40,644 nucleotides of DNA from Coriobacteriales bacterium (GTDB lineage Bacteria > Actinomycetota > Coriobacteriia > Coriobacteriales > UMGS124), in the NCBI GenBank assembly GCA_017515595.1, contig JAFWFL010000127.1:1-40644 (forward strand), in the 5' to 3' direction. Positions within the stretch are counted from its first letter, which is position 1. Each line of letters opens with the position of its first letter. This document shows positions 1 through 9,611 of this stretch, one piece after another. The notes below the pieces were generated by a model. It made no database searches. It was not told the DNA's origin and was given only the letters and a program-made list of their open reading frames with translations. The position numbers and the translations under genes were made by a program.

Positions 1-69
1 TCCAAAACCACACACATCCCCCGTCCCTCTGTGTTGCAAGGTACGTCCCCCTGTCACATAGGGATAGCC

Positions 70-585
70 ATGTATTATGAGTCTGAATTGGATTTTTCAT
101 ATCTCACAACACAGGCAACCATAGGTGTTTTAAGCGACACCCATGGGCGGCTTTCTGCTGATGTATTCAGGGCGCTTGCGAACCTTGATCCCCAAATCAT
201 TATACATGCAGGCGATATCTGCGGAGATGACATTCTTCCGAGGCTTGAGATGCTCTGCCCCGTTGTAGCCGTCTTAGGCAATAATGACTATTCCGGACAG
301 TATGGTTCTCGTGTACGAAGACGTGCTGATTTTGATGTCCTCGGCATCAGTTTTACCGTTACCCACATTACCTCGAACTCCGGAATTCCTGTTTCTCGTG
401 TGGTAATTTGCGGACATACCCATGTCCCAAAAATTGAGTACATTGGAGCTACTATGATACTCAATCCGGGCTCGGTTACCCGTCCGCGCGGAACTGCCGG
501 TCCTACTATTGCCCGTATAGACCTTGAACCCAATTTTATCCGTGCCGCAAAAATCATTGAAGTAGGTGTTGATCTTGCCCATTAA
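70..585 (+). CDS. YfcE/MJ0936-type metallophosphoesterase
   Basis: This is a 171-residue calcineurin-like phosphoesterase of the small YfcE/MJ0936 family, cytosolic enzymes that cleave phosphodiesters with two metal ions. The metal-binding motifs are in the expected order: SDTHG near residue 22, HAGD at 46-49, GNND at 70-73, and CGHTHVP near the C-terminus. No signal peptide is seen. The ATG at 70 is preferred over the GTG at 31 because an AGGGA-like site precedes it, and the extra N-terminal residues are not typical of the family. The last 11 bases overlap metA, so the two genes are probably co-transcribed and translationally coupled. The physiological substrate cannot be told from sequence. 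Confidence 0.85.
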   Translation: MYYESELDFSYLTTQATIGVLSDTHGRLSADVFRALANLDPQIIIHAGDICGDDILPRLEMLCPVVAVLGNNDYSGQYGSRVRRRADFDVLGISFTVTHITSNSGIPVSRVVICGHTHVPKIEYIGATMILNPGSVTRPRGTAGPTIARIDLEPNFIRAAKIIEVGVDLAH

Positions 586-1564
586 CGTACCCGACGGCCT
601 GCCCGCAAAAGAAATTCTCGACAATGAGCGCATTTTTGCGCTCGAAGAAAACGTGGCTTTGCGCCAAAACATACGTCCTCTTGACGTGGCGCTGCTTAAC
701 CTCATGCCCAAAAAGATAGAGACCGAGACTCAAATTTTGCGCCTTCTCTCTAAGTCTCCCATCCAGGTGAACGTCGACTTTATGACAGTGTCTTCGCATG
801 AGAGCCGCAATACTCCCCAAGATCACCTCGTAAAGTTTTATGACACTTTTGACCATTTAAAAGACAACAGATACGACGCCTTGATTGTAACAGGAGCTCC
901 CGTAGAACAGCTCGACTTTGATGATGTAGACTATTGGAACGAGCTCTGCGATATTTTTGACTGGAGCCGTACCAACGTCTATTCAACACTCTTTATCTGC
1001 TGGGGAGCGCTCGCAGCGCTCTACCATTACTACGGCATCCGCAAGATCAATATGCCGAGCAAGCTCTTTGGCCTGTTCCCGACTAAACTCATGGATGAAT
1101 ACAACTTTTTAACCAATGGCTTTGACGAGAAATTTATTGTGCCTCACTCGCGCCATGCAGGTATCAATATGGCCGACATTCTCCCCCATATTGGCACTGA
1201 CCTTCAGGTTTTGGGCGACAGCCCCGTTACCGGACCGAGCATTGTTGCTTCGCCCGACATGCGCCAAATCTATATTACAGGCCATCTGGAATACGGAAAG
1301 TTTACCCTCTCCGATGAGTATCACCGCGATCTCAATGCGGGTAAATACATAGAGATCCCCCGCAACTACTTCCCGGATGACGACGTTTCTGCCGAGCCGT
1401 ATTTTACCTGGCGCAGCGCTGCCAACCTGCTATACCGCAACTGGCTTAACTACGTTTACCAAATGACCCCTTATGACCTTGCCGAGCTCACCCCTGATTA
1501 CCACGGCTACCGCTGCGAAGAGCGCGTCTGGCTCCCCGGCATGCGCGAACAAATGGGGCTGTAA
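575..1564 (+). CDS. metA: Homoserine O-acyltransferase MetA (probable acetyl-CoA type)
   Basis: MetA activates homoserine by O-acylation, the first committed step of methionine synthesis. The frame is open from GTG 566, but TTG 575 is the better start: it gives the canonical MPINVPD N-terminus, has AGGTG six bases upstream, and puts the nucleophile at Cys142 (FICWGA), the number used for this family. The triad is completed by His237 and Glu239 in ITGHLEYG. Residue 111 (TGAPVE) is Glu. Structural work on Bacillus cereus MetA links Glu at this position to acetyl-CoA use, while the E. coli succinyl-CoA enzyme has Gly. I therefore infer an O-acetyltransferase despite the usual succinyltransferase label. 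It overlaps the phosphoesterase and converges with the gene ending at 1567. Confidence 0.93.
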   Translation: MPINVPDGLPAKEILDNERIFALEENVALRQNIRPLDVALLNLMPKKIETETQILRLLSKSPIQVNVDFMTVSSHESRNTPQDHLVKFYDTFDHLKDNRYDALIVTGAPVEQLDFDDVDYWNELCDIFDWSRTNVYSTLFICWGALAALYHYYGIRKINMPSKLFGLFPTKLMDEYNFLTNGFDEKFIVPHSRHAGINMADILPHIGTDLQVLGDSPVTGPSIVASPDMRQIYITGHLEYGKFTLSDEYHRDLNAGKYIEIPRNYFPDDDVSAEPYFTWRSAANLLYRNWLNYVYQMTPYDLAELTPDYHGYRCEERVWLPGMREQMGL

Positions 1565-1566
1565 AC

Positions 1567-2763
1567 TCAATAGCGATACTTATCTAAACGCGAAAGCGTG
1601 TCGTTAAATTTCGCTGTTGCATCTGCAACGCGTTCTGAGGCGTGGTCTGCGCGTTCGGCTGTTGTCTTGGGTTCCACGGGAGCAGGGCCCAGGAGCATGG
1701 TTGCTGCCAGCTCTTCAAGCTGGTTGGTAAAAAACTGCCGGTCTTGTGCAGGAAGGCCATCAAGGCTTCTCAGCATAAACTCAAGCGAACCGTTACCCAT
1801 TCCTGCGATAAGACCGGAGAGCGTAACTTCACCGGTTGCACGCGTTATGCGGTACAGCACACCTGTAAACCGTTCAATCTGCTGAGCGCTCATAGAGTTT
1901 ATCCATGCATTAAGGCGCTTGTTCCGGCGGTATGCATCATACGTAATCGAATCTACCGTTGCAAAATCATTACCTTCAATAACCCAGTAAAACGGCGAAT
2001 GCTGCATGATGCCGGGATGTGTAGTGCGGGTAATACAAGGCTCCGGAGCTTCGCTGTTTAAAAGCATGCCTACCAATGATTCCTGAGGTATGGTGTTTTT
2101 AATAAGCGACCAATCGCTGTTAAATTCTCCGCTTTGCATGGCAGCCTTGCTAAAACCGGGAGCATCATATGCAAAACATGCCTTTATCCTTGCGCGGGTT
2201 GCACTGTTTGCTGTCATGGTCGCAAAGGTTGCAAGGTTTCCGCCTTTTGAATGGCCGCCAATCCAGAGAGGACAGTCTGTTTCCCGTGCAACACGCTCTA
2301 CATAGTCACGTGCCGCAGTTTGAGCGGGTACTGCCTTACTAAAGCCCAGGTTAAAGCTTTCTTTCCAACCAAGAAGGGTATCGTCGGTCCCTCTGAATCC
2401 AATAAACGCTTCATCAATACCGGGAAGAATAAACGTGGTGGCTGCAAACTGCTCTTGCTTCTCGACCGAGCCTTCCTCAACAGTACGGCATACACGCACC
2501 AACGAGAAACGCGGGCTAATGGCACATGCACGCAGCAGCTCTTCACAGGAATCAGGATTATGCGCAGGGGCTACAAGACCCAAAAGACTGCTGCAGTTGC
2601 CAATCTGCGCAAGCATAAGCCCCAAGGCTGTTTGTGTTTCTGGGAGTTCTTCAGGAAAACGCAAATATGAAAGCCATGACAAAACCAGGCCGTCAACACG
2701 AGTAAACGGACGCGCAATAAAGGTATCGCTTGTCCTACGAACATACTCAATTATATTAGCCAT
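1567..2763 (-). CDS. Mbeg1-like alpha/beta hydrolase (DUF2974)
   Basis: This 398-residue protein resembles the Mbeg1-like (DUF2974) branch of lipase-like alpha/beta hydrolases. The nucleophile elbow GHSKGG is at residues 170-175 with Ser172, preceded by a strand carrying IGFRGTDD near 121-128, as in class 3 lipases. No signal peptide or membrane helix is visible, so it is probably cytosolic. The start is firm: an AGGAGG site lies just upstream of the ATG. The C-terminal roughly 60 residues look helical and charged. It stands alone, converging with metA across two bases, and no terminator fits between them. The substrate is unknown. Confidence 0.75.
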   Translation of the reverse strand: MANIIEYVRRTSDTFIARPFTRVDGLVLSWLSYLRFPEELPETQTALGLMLAQIGNCSSLLGLVAPAHNPDSCEELLRACAISPRFSLVRVCRTVEEGSVEKQEQFAATTFILPGIDEAFIGFRGTDDTLLGWKESFNLGFSKAVPAQTAARDYVERVARETDCPLWIGGHSKGGNLATFATMTANSATRARIKACFAYDAPGFSKAAMQSGEFNSDWSLIKNTIPQESLVGMLLNSEAPEPCITRTTHPGIMQHSPFYWVIEGNDFATVDSITYDAYRRNKRLNAWINSMSAQQIERFTGVLYRITRATGEVTLSGLIAGMGNGSLEFMLRSLDGLPAQDRQFFTNQLEELAATMLLGPAPVEPKTTAERADHASERVADATAKFNDTLSRLDKYRY

Positions 2764-2823
2764 AAAAACCTCCTTCTTGGGGAGTGTATAATAACACTTG
2801 CATGTACTTTACCCATTTAGGGG

Positions 2824-5817
2824 CTACGTTGTTTCAGAGTTTTCCTCTTGATGCAAAGAAAACTTGTGCTCTTTGGTTATCAAGAAGAATAATCCCGCGC
2901 ACACAAAACAGAATAAACCTATGATGATAACTTCACCGCTCGCAGAGGCGCTCATAAGCGCAGTGAGTATAAAAGGCTGTACTATAAGCGTCAGGCTTCT
3001 TGTTGCAAACATGGCGCCGGTAGCAATACCTGCATTCACATTGGCATAGTCTGCCGCATGAAGCCAAAGGGCCTTCCAGGCATCTGAAGCTTTGCGAAGA
3101 ATTCCCGCCAAAGCAATCACGACTACTGACCAAATAAGTGTCGTATTGACCGAGAACAGCACAAACACTGCTCCTAACAGCGCTATTGAGGACACCGCGA
3201 CACGCCACTTGCCAAAGCGAATCTCAACACGCTCAATCATATGAATACAGAGAAATACGATGACCTGGCCCAATACACATATATTGTTGATACTTGCTTT
3301 TGAAAGTCCAATATCTGCCGAGAAAAGCGGGAAAAGAAATGATGCGTATCCGGCCGCAACAGTCGAAGGTAAAATAATAAATAAAGCGATAGCAAGCGCC
3401 GTGGGAGTTCTGATAAAAGCAAAAATGCGTTTCTCGTCAAGCCTTGTCTTTGCGATACTTTCTGGCGGAAGCATGCCTTTGGGCAAAAGATTTAATGCCG
3501 TCACAAAAACCGGAATGCTGCCCAAAGCAACAAATGCGTACACCCACTCATTGCCAAGCCCCTGAGCCGCATAGCCACCAAGTATAGTACCCAAGGCCAC
3601 AGCCGAGGTGTCGGTTCTCTTAATGTCCTTTGATGCCATAACGCGAGTTTCGTCGCTTACTGCCAAACGAGGCAGTGAGTATGCAAGTGTATTGAGCAAT
3701 CCAAACGGTACCGAAAGTGCAAGCTTGGCTGCACAGTACATCCAAAAGTTACCAAAGAGCACAACAAGGCCGGTAGCTGAAGCACAAATAAGTATTGCAA
3801 ACGCTCCGCCCAAAACAAGACGGCGTAACCCGACCCGAGACCCCATATAGCCATACAGACTTTGCCCAATAATGAGACCGACGCCTAACATAACAGCAGG
3901 AAGACCCAAAAGTGGGCTCGAGTCGCTGAGTCCTATACCCGGCAAGAGCTCACGTGCAATAAGTACCGTCATAACCGAGTCGACACTCGTAAGAATCATC
4001 ACAGACAAACTAAACGGCCGCGTAAGTACAGCTGCGGCCTCATTCACGTGACGCTTTTGAAGCTCGCGATACGAGAAGAGACAGCACCCGCATGCACGTA
4101 GCTCAACATACGCCAAATAAACCACAAAAACCATAACAAGGAGGTTGAGAATCTGTTGCATCAAATTGCCGGTAACGGAAGATCTAAACGAGTGCATTTT
4201 GCTGCCAATTTCTATAACACCCGCGATACCGTCCCTCTCTTGCGTCATAATCCGGACAAGCATGTATTGTGTAGTATCCCGCAAGGTATGCCCTGTTAGC
4301 ATTTTCCCCTTGTTTCGATAATCCAGCTCAAAAGCAGCCTCAAGTTCATCGATTGAAACCGATGATCTTGCAGATGTACCCAGCATATGCTCAGATGCAC
4401 TGTCGACCAGATAAAATACTCCATTATCATCTTTACCGTAGAGGGTAAAATAAAGACCGATATTATTCGCTTGTGCAGCTAATACCAAATAAAGCGGAGG
4501 CGAGGATACCGCATCAAAATCTGCAGCATAATGCTCTAACTTATCTGCACTTTTTCGCAGAAACTCACGGTTATTAATATTCTCCATTGATTCGCTGAGG
4601 TCCAAATTGATTATCTCAAGATAATTTGCACACATATTTATCTCATGCGCACGTGTCTCGAGTGATTGCTCATAAGAATCATATGAGAGATTGCCAACCG
4701 CAGTGACCACTGCCATCACTACGGCTATCGACGTTAGCATGGCACTAATGCCCTCTGTATGGCCGGCCTTTATAAGATTACGCACTATGCGTATTGCTTG
4801 TATGAGAGCAAATAGTATGAGATACAGAGCGCTTACCCAAACAATTGTTACACGCAAGACATACTCCATGCTCAGGTTTACTACAGAGTATTCTCTTACC
4901 ATCTCGCCAGTCAAAGTGCAGAGAATAACTCTGTTTCCGTTCCTGCTGCAAAGACTGAGAACACCATTATTTACATGCAAGTTGTCAAAGCTTTGGCCCA
5001 CTACCAGTTCTTGTATGTCCCGAGTTCCCGTTGAAATAACACATGCTGAGCCCGAAACATCGTCACAGGTATAAATGATTCCATCATCATCAATATCAAC
5101 AGCAGTAAAAACACGGCCTTCATAAACCTGGGAAAAATCACTCACGCCATCATCATCCAGCAAGCCTCTCGTACTGAGAATAGCATAATGGTTTGATTCA
5201 TTTGCGGAATAAGCGGCATCGTGAGCACTAACTTCGTTTGTTTCCTGGGCTATTACGTGCTGTTCACCGTCTTTGTCGATAAATAAAAACAATAAACTTT
5301 GGACATAATTAATGCTGTCCAGCCTCTCAATAACAGATTCTTGTTCAATTGCTGCCACTATTCCGCTATTTGCATCATTAACCGATATTATTGCAGGGTT
5401 ACTCCGCGGGGAGTCGTTAATTTCATAGAGTGTTTTTTGAAGTTTGCCATCTTCGTGATAAACTAAAACACGTTCTTCCTGAATCATGTCGCTGTCGGGA
5501 GCAAACCGCACGCCAACTACATAGATTTGCCCGTTCGCCACACAAAGATCAGTAACAGCGTCAATAGGAGCGTCAAACGATTCACAGTCTATGATACCGG
5601 TGAGTAACCCGTCTTTATCAAGAATAAGTACTCTTCTGGAATCAGTGTCTGCAACTGCTGTTAACGTTCCATCTGATGCAACAATCGTAGGCCCGGCAAA
5701 AGGAACAGATGCCCACGGCAATGGGGGGAATGCTGTACCCAAAAACATCAACAGCATCACAAAAGCCAAAGCCGCAACCAGTATTGAAACGGGGTGTAAC
5801 GGATGACTAACCTTCAT
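2824..5817 (-). CDS. Propeller-like / Cache-like / MFS fusion membrane protein
   Basis: This 997-residue protein has an unusual order of parts. A first helix (10-30) is followed by an extracytoplasmic region (about 43-315) rich in short strands with Asp-Gly turns, resembling an NHL/PQQ-type beta-propeller. Two helices (322-343, 358-377) frame a basic cytoplasmic loop. A second extracytoplasmic domain (380-548) looks like a Cache sensor, ending in GVIEIGSK. After a helix at 554-572 comes a complete MFS permease-like half (600-985) with the loop GYMGSRVGLRR near 657. No kinase, cyclase or DNA-binding output is seen. It lies 48 bases after the polyferredoxin gene on the same strand and could belong to that operon. 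I infer a ligand-sensing or ligand-gated transporter; the substrate is unknown. Confidence 0.65.
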   Translation of the reverse strand: MKVSHPLHPVSILVAALAFVMLLMFLGTAFPPLPWASVPFAGPTIVASDGTLTAVADTDSRRVLILDKDGLLTGIIDCESFDAPIDAVTDLCVANGQIYVVGVRFAPDSDMIQEERVLVYHEDGKLQKTLYEINDSPRSNPAIISVNDANSGIVAAIEQESVIERLDSINYVQSLLFLFIDKDGEQHVIAQETNEVSAHDAAYSANESNHYAILSTRGLLDDDGVSDFSQVYEGRVFTAVDIDDDGIIYTCDDVSGSACVISTGTRDIQELVVGQSFDNLHVNNGVLSLCSRNGNRVILCTLTGEMVREYSVVNLSMEYVLRVTIVWVSALYLILFALIQAIRIVRNLIKAGHTEGISAMLTSIAVVMAVVTAVGNLSYDSYEQSLETRAHEINMCANYLEIINLDLSESMENINNREFLRKSADKLEHYAADFDAVSSPPLYLVLAAQANNIGLYFTLYGKDDNGVFYLVDSASEHMLGTSARSSVSIDELEAAFELDYRNKGKMLTGHTLRDTTQYMLVRIMTQERDGIAGVIEIGSKMHSFRSSVTGNLMQQILNLLVMVFVVYLAYVELRACGCCLFSYRELQKRHVNEAAAVLTRPFSLSVMILTSVDSVMTVLIARELLPGIGLSDSSPLLGLPAVMLGVGLIIGQSLYGYMGSRVGLRRLVLGGAFAILICASATGLVVLFGNFWMYCAAKLALSVPFGLLNTLAYSLPRLAVSDETRVMASKDIKRTDTSAVALGTILGGYAAQGLGNEWVYAFVALGSIPVFVTALNLLPKGMLPPESIAKTRLDEKRIFAFIRTPTALAIALFIILPSTVAAGYASFLFPLFSADIGLSKASINNICVLGQVIVFLCIHMIERVEIRFGKWRVAVSSIALLGAVFVLFSVNTTLIWSVVVIALAGILRKASDAWKALWLHAADYANVNAGIATGAMFATRSLTLIVQPFILTALMSASASGEVIIIGLFCFVCAGLFFLITKEHKFSLHQEENSETT

Positions 5818-5865
5818 GCCTATACACCGCTCTACATATGTATATCATAAAACATCCCCGCAGAC

Positions 5866-7056
5866 TTAGCGGTCAAAAACCTCTTCCATACCCAAAAGGG
5901 CACGCATAGATTGTGCCATACCGGCAGGAGTACCTTTGAGGATGGCTACCGGGTTGAGGGGAATTTTCACAGCTTCACCACCTACAATATCTGTGGTAGT
6001 TACCGTATCCTCTACCTGCAACGCCTGAGGTCTGCAAATATTCTGGCAGCAAAGGCATTTAACGCAATCGCCGGCATAATGCTCAAGACCAATCGAACCG
6101 TCGGCGCAACTATACTTGGATATAGCGCCGGTTGGACAAAACGTTGCGCACATGCGGCATGAATTACATTTCTGGGTATCAATTTCTACATGTCCCCATA
6201 GGCGTGTTGCAAGAACAGCATCTTTGGGTTCTCCGAGTGCGGCAAGCGAATTGAGCAGGCGCTCGCGTCTGTCGGGAATAAAGTGAGGCAGAGTACCGTC
6301 TGCCATAACTTTGAGATAGTGAGGCTTTTCCTGGCTGCCAGAAGGAAGGCTGCCGGTTTGTTCCTGCGCCAACAGGGGTTCTTTTTGGCATGGTTTCTCG
6401 GCATTCTGGTGTTTACCATCGCGCAAAGATTCAGAGGCATAACCCTTGGGAAACTCGTCAATAAGCTCCACCGGAAACCGGACATTCCAGGCTTCAAGCA
6501 GGGTATTTGTGGTTTCGCATACTCTTTGTACAACTTCAAAACCTGTCTTATGCTCACATGTCTCGCACATTCCGTGGACGAGAAGTACGCGCTTCATGCC
6601 ATGCTCGGCCATGCCGGCCAAAAAACTTTCGTCAATGCGGCCCAGGCAAACTACCTGCACCCACGGAGCTTGAGGATCATCATACTGGATATCAATCCCG
6701 GCATTTTGGAGGACATTCTCGCATGCCGCAACAACAATTCTCCCATTTTTGATGCCAGCATTAACAGCGTGATTCATAAGCTCGGAGTCGCTTGGATTAA
6801 GAGCTTCAATAGCACAGGTAGGACATACCGTGGCGCAGGTCCCGCAGCCAATGCATTTATCTTTGTTAACTATGAGGCTGCCGTTTTGATATGCAATACA
6901 CCCTGATGTACAGGCATCTGCGCATTTTGCACACCCCGCGTTACGGTTGCGCACCATAATGCAGCGGTCCTGCCTCACGGCAATATTCGCATCACCCAAA
7001 TGACCAAGGGCATAATAGGTTGTTGCCGCAGTTGGAGATACCTCTTTAACCATCAT
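5866..7056 (-). CDS. Polyferredoxin with central MvhD/FlpD-like domain
   Basis: This is a 396-residue cytosolic iron-sulfur protein. Two ferredoxin-like clusters lie at the N-terminus (cysteines around GCAKCADAC, then CIGCGTCATVCP) and two at the C-terminus (CNSCRMCATFCP and CVKCLCCQNICRP), enough for about four [4Fe-4S] clusters. The central part has VVCLGRIDESF and VHGMCETCEHKTG, which resemble the MvhD/FlpD domain (PF02662) that passes electrons between heterodisulfide reductase or hydrogenase partners. The open frame reaches 7101, but the ATG at 7056 is preferred: it directly follows the upstream stop and GGAG is well placed. As the last gene of the molybdoenzyme run it may feed cytosolic electrons to the complex; this is inference. 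Confidence 0.8.
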   Translation of the reverse strand: MMVKEVSPTAATTYYALGHLGDANIAVRQDRCIMVRNRNAGCAKCADACTSGCIAYQNGSLIVNKDKCIGCGTCATVCPTCAIEALNPSDSELMNHAVNAGIKNGRIVVAACENVLQNAGIDIQYDDPQAPWVQVVCLGRIDESFLAGMAEHGMKRVLLVHGMCETCEHKTGFEVVQRVCETTNTLLEAWNVRFPVELIDEFPKGYASESLRDGKHQNAEKPCQKEPLLAQEQTGSLPSGSQEKPHYLKVMADGTLPHFIPDRRERLLNSLAALGEPKDAVLATRLWGHVEIDTQKCNSCRMCATFCPTGAISKYSCADGSIGLEHYAGDCVKCLCCQNICRPQALQVEDTVTTTDIVGGEAVKIPLNPVAILKGTPAGMAQSMRALLGMEEVFDR

Positions 7057-7057
7057 C

Positions 7058-8905
7058 TTACTCCGCGTCCCAATTCCCGGCAATCTCACTGGGAGACACA
7101 AGCGCTGTCCTTACGCCGTCTACCATACGGTAGCGGTCAACTTTGAGATCGAGAGACTCTGCTTTTTGGGCGTCAATATGGGTAAACGCCGTAAGCAAAA
7201 CTGATGTGCAGGCACAGCCCAAAGCTGCCTTTAGCCTGGATGTTTCTCTTACCTTCATGCGTTCGCGCTGCTCGGGCGATGTCATAACCTCATCAAAATA
7301 TACGTGTTTGGGAATAAATCCGTTAACCATACCGCATGCTATTACATAATGAGGAGATGTTCCCCAAACATCTTCTAGGCTTCCCACGCGAACCGCACCG
7401 GCAGAAGCAAATCCCTCAAAACCGCAAAGACGTCTATATGCTGTTTCTAAAAACGACTTAGGTGTTTGGCCTGAAGTGCTTTCTGTCTTGAAAAGCTTCT
7501 CAATAACCGCGGGAATCTTTGAATGCTCTATGCCCTGTACCAGGTCTGATGCGGTCTGAATAAATGCGTCGCCTTTGAGTGCACCTAACTTAAGCACATA
7601 CGCTTTGCCCTGTGCGTAGGCTTCGCATACACGTACCATGCTTGCAGACTCATCTGCTGCAATATCTCCCTTAAAGAATGCGTCAATGCGCTCAGACACA
7701 GCGTTACTTTGCAAGGTACCCTTCACAGTGAGAGAATCGAGCACCGCCGCAAACGTACTGCCCGTAACGCCAAGCCTGCGCAACGCACAAAAAGCCGGGC
7801 TGTTGAGCAGCCAGTCTCCGTATCCACACCAGCAACGCCAGGCAGCCGCGTCATCATGCTCCGCAAGCTGTAACAGCGTTAATATACGTGCGGGAATACA
7901 GCTCGCAAGATCACGCGCATCTCCGTTAAGACCATAAGACTCAAACCGTTGACAAACCGCGATTTCTGCAGATTGCAACGCGCGCGTATAAGCAGCAGCC
8001 CATGCACGGTTTGGTGTCGCAATATTTATGCTCTTTGCCGGTATTCCACTGCGGAGCGCTTCCTCAACATATTGCACCACAAACTCGGCTTCATCCTGGG
8101 GAGTTTCAAGAACCCGGAACTCAGTTGTGCATTTGTCCTCACGCTCCAAATGCTCCACGGTATCTGCCTGAGTAAGAAGCTCTTCAAAACCCTCAGCATA
8201 GGGGTAAGACTCAAATTCCTGCGTCATTGATTGCGTATCGCCTGCTACCCACAGTTCTTTTTGAACTATAAGGTCAACAAGTATCTGAGAAGCCCGGCTG
8301 AGTAACTGATAATCATCAACAATCACATAATCGCGGTAATAATAAGCTTGGAAGTCTTGGCCTGCGCGGATAAAACGCACTGCCAAATTAGATACTTCAG
8401 ACTCAAGCATGCCGTCCATAGCAACCAGGCATGATGCCAAAAGACCGTATACCTTTTGCTCCTCGTCAAGATACAACCAGGCCGGGTCTTCATCTGCAAG
8501 CTCGGTCCAACCTTTATAAAAGAAGCGAAGCATTTCTTTGAGCCTGCGGGGACGCACACCACTTGTCTTGAGATCTTCCAAAAGAATATTTGTCTCAAAC
8601 CCGGCAAGTAAACGTGCTGACCGCCCGGTGAAGACTTTTGCTTCTTCACAGTCCAGCAGCTTAAGCGCATACTCCAAAACCGTTGTGACTTCTACACAAG
8701 ACGCCTCTCTGTTGCAACCACAACCTGCAGTTTCTGCATGAAGCTGTTCGCAAAACGAGTCTCGTGCAACCGGACTTGCGCATAATACAACTATCTGATT
8801 TGGGTTTATACCCTTCTCAAGCAGGCTTGCAACACGTTTGACCAGCTCATGTGTTTTACCTGCTCCGGTTGGGCCCGTTATAACCTGCCGCTGAACCTTT
8901 GCCAT
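7058..8905 (-). CDS. UvrD/PcrA-like superfamily 1 helicase-type ATPase
   Basis: This 615-residue protein has the core motifs of SF1 helicases: Walker A GPTGAGKT at 11-18, motif II as VIVDDYQ at 194-200 (D-D in place of the common D-E) and motif III WVAGDTQ at 219-225. The C-terminal half has NIATPNRAW near 295 and the VIACGMVNGFIPKH strand-turn of domain 2A near 530. It is slightly shorter than typical UvrD and its motif VI is degenerate. It sits between torD and the polyferredoxin gene, one base from the latter, an odd place for DNA repair. It may act in regulation, assembly or mobility of the locus, but nothing in the sequence decides this. The short protein at 17153-18061 resembles its second half. 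Confidence 0.75.
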   Translation of the reverse strand: MAKVQRQVITGPTGAGKTHELVKRVASLLEKGINPNQIVVLCASPVARDSFCEQLHAETAGCGCNREASCVEVTTVLEYALKLLDCEEAKVFTGRSARLLAGFETNILLEDLKTSGVRPRRLKEMLRFFYKGWTELADEDPAWLYLDEEQKVYGLLASCLVAMDGMLESEVSNLAVRFIRAGQDFQAYYYRDYVIVDDYQLLSRASQILVDLIVQKELWVAGDTQSMTQEFESYPYAEGFEELLTQADTVEHLEREDKCTTEFRVLETPQDEAEFVVQYVEEALRSGIPAKSINIATPNRAWAAAYTRALQSAEIAVCQRFESYGLNGDARDLASCIPARILTLLQLAEHDDAAAWRCWCGYGDWLLNSPAFCALRRLGVTGSTFAAVLDSLTVKGTLQSNAVSERIDAFFKGDIAADESASMVRVCEAYAQGKAYVLKLGALKGDAFIQTASDLVQGIEHSKIPAVIEKLFKTESTSGQTPKSFLETAYRRLCGFEGFASAGAVRVGSLEDVWGTSPHYVIACGMVNGFIPKHVYFDEVMTSPEQRERMKVRETSRLKAALGCACTSVLLTAFTHIDAQKAESLDLKVDRYRMVDGVRTALVSPSEIAGNWDAE

Positions 8906-8926
8906 GAATTTGCTTTCTCTTTGGTT

Positions 8927-9601
8927 TTATGATTCGTCAAGGATACCGTCTAAAAACACGGCGTCTTCCTGTAAGTATCCCTCGCAAAGTTTGCCGAGTC
9001 CCTTATAGAAACTCGTTTTTGAAATACGTGCAATATCTGAGGTGAACATAGGAACCCATGCGTTTAGGTGGTCAGCCAAAAATCCGCGTTGAACCTCAAG
9101 GTGTTGTACCGCGCGGTCTTCATCACCGGCTTCAAGAGCAGAAGCGGCTCTGCTACACATGACCTGCATAAACTCGAGCTCTACGGCGAGATGGTCCTCG
9201 TTTTCTTCCCATGACTCATCTTTGTCGAGCGCATACGCATGATAAATAGCCAAAACCTCGTCGCGGGCATCCTGCATTTTAAGGCGCTTCTCAGAGGTAT
9301 AAACGCTTTCAAACGGGAATGCTGCCGAGTATGCATCAACGCCGTATCCAATAAAGGTACGTGTGTAGTCAACTGCAAGTTCTGTTACAGAGCGCTCGTC
9401 TGCGTTGCTCAGATAGGTAGCGATATCGCGATAACCTTCATCTACGAGGCTGTTGCCGGTAGAAGCCGGATATCTCGAACTGTGGAGTTCATTCAAAAGC
9501 GGTTGGTCTACCTCGACTCTGAACAAGCGGGCGAGAAGCCCGTAGGTTGCAGCACGCTGTCTGCACAGTGTTGCAAGTCCCAAAAGTGCTTCGTCTGCCA
9601 T
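8927..9601 (-). CDS. torD: TorD/DmsD-family molybdoenzyme chaperone
   Basis: This 224-residue all-helical protein belongs to the TorD/DmsD/NarJ family of redox enzyme maturation proteins. These cytosolic chaperones bind the Tat leader of a molybdoenzyme and hold it until the molybdenum cofactor is inserted. The family motif around the E-x-DH element is clear (EENEDHLAVELEFM, about residues 128-141), as is the N-terminal RAATYGLLARLF helix. The frame is open to 9634, but ATG 9601 has AAGGAG seven bases upstream and gives the usual length. Its client is almost certainly the Tat-dependent catalytic subunit at 12116-15235. Confidence 0.9.
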   Translation of the reverse strand: MADEALLGLATLCRQRAATYGLLARLFRVEVDQPLLNELHSSRYPASTGNSLVDEGYRDIATYLSNADERSVTELAVDYTRTFIGYGVDAYSAAFPFESVYTSEKRLKMQDARDEVLAIYHAYALDKDESWEENEDHLAVELEFMQVMCSRAASALEAGDEDRAVQHLEVQRGFLADHLNAWVPMFTSDIARISKTSFYKGLGKLCEGYLQEDAVFLDGILDES

Positions 9602-9611
9602 GTATTTCTCC

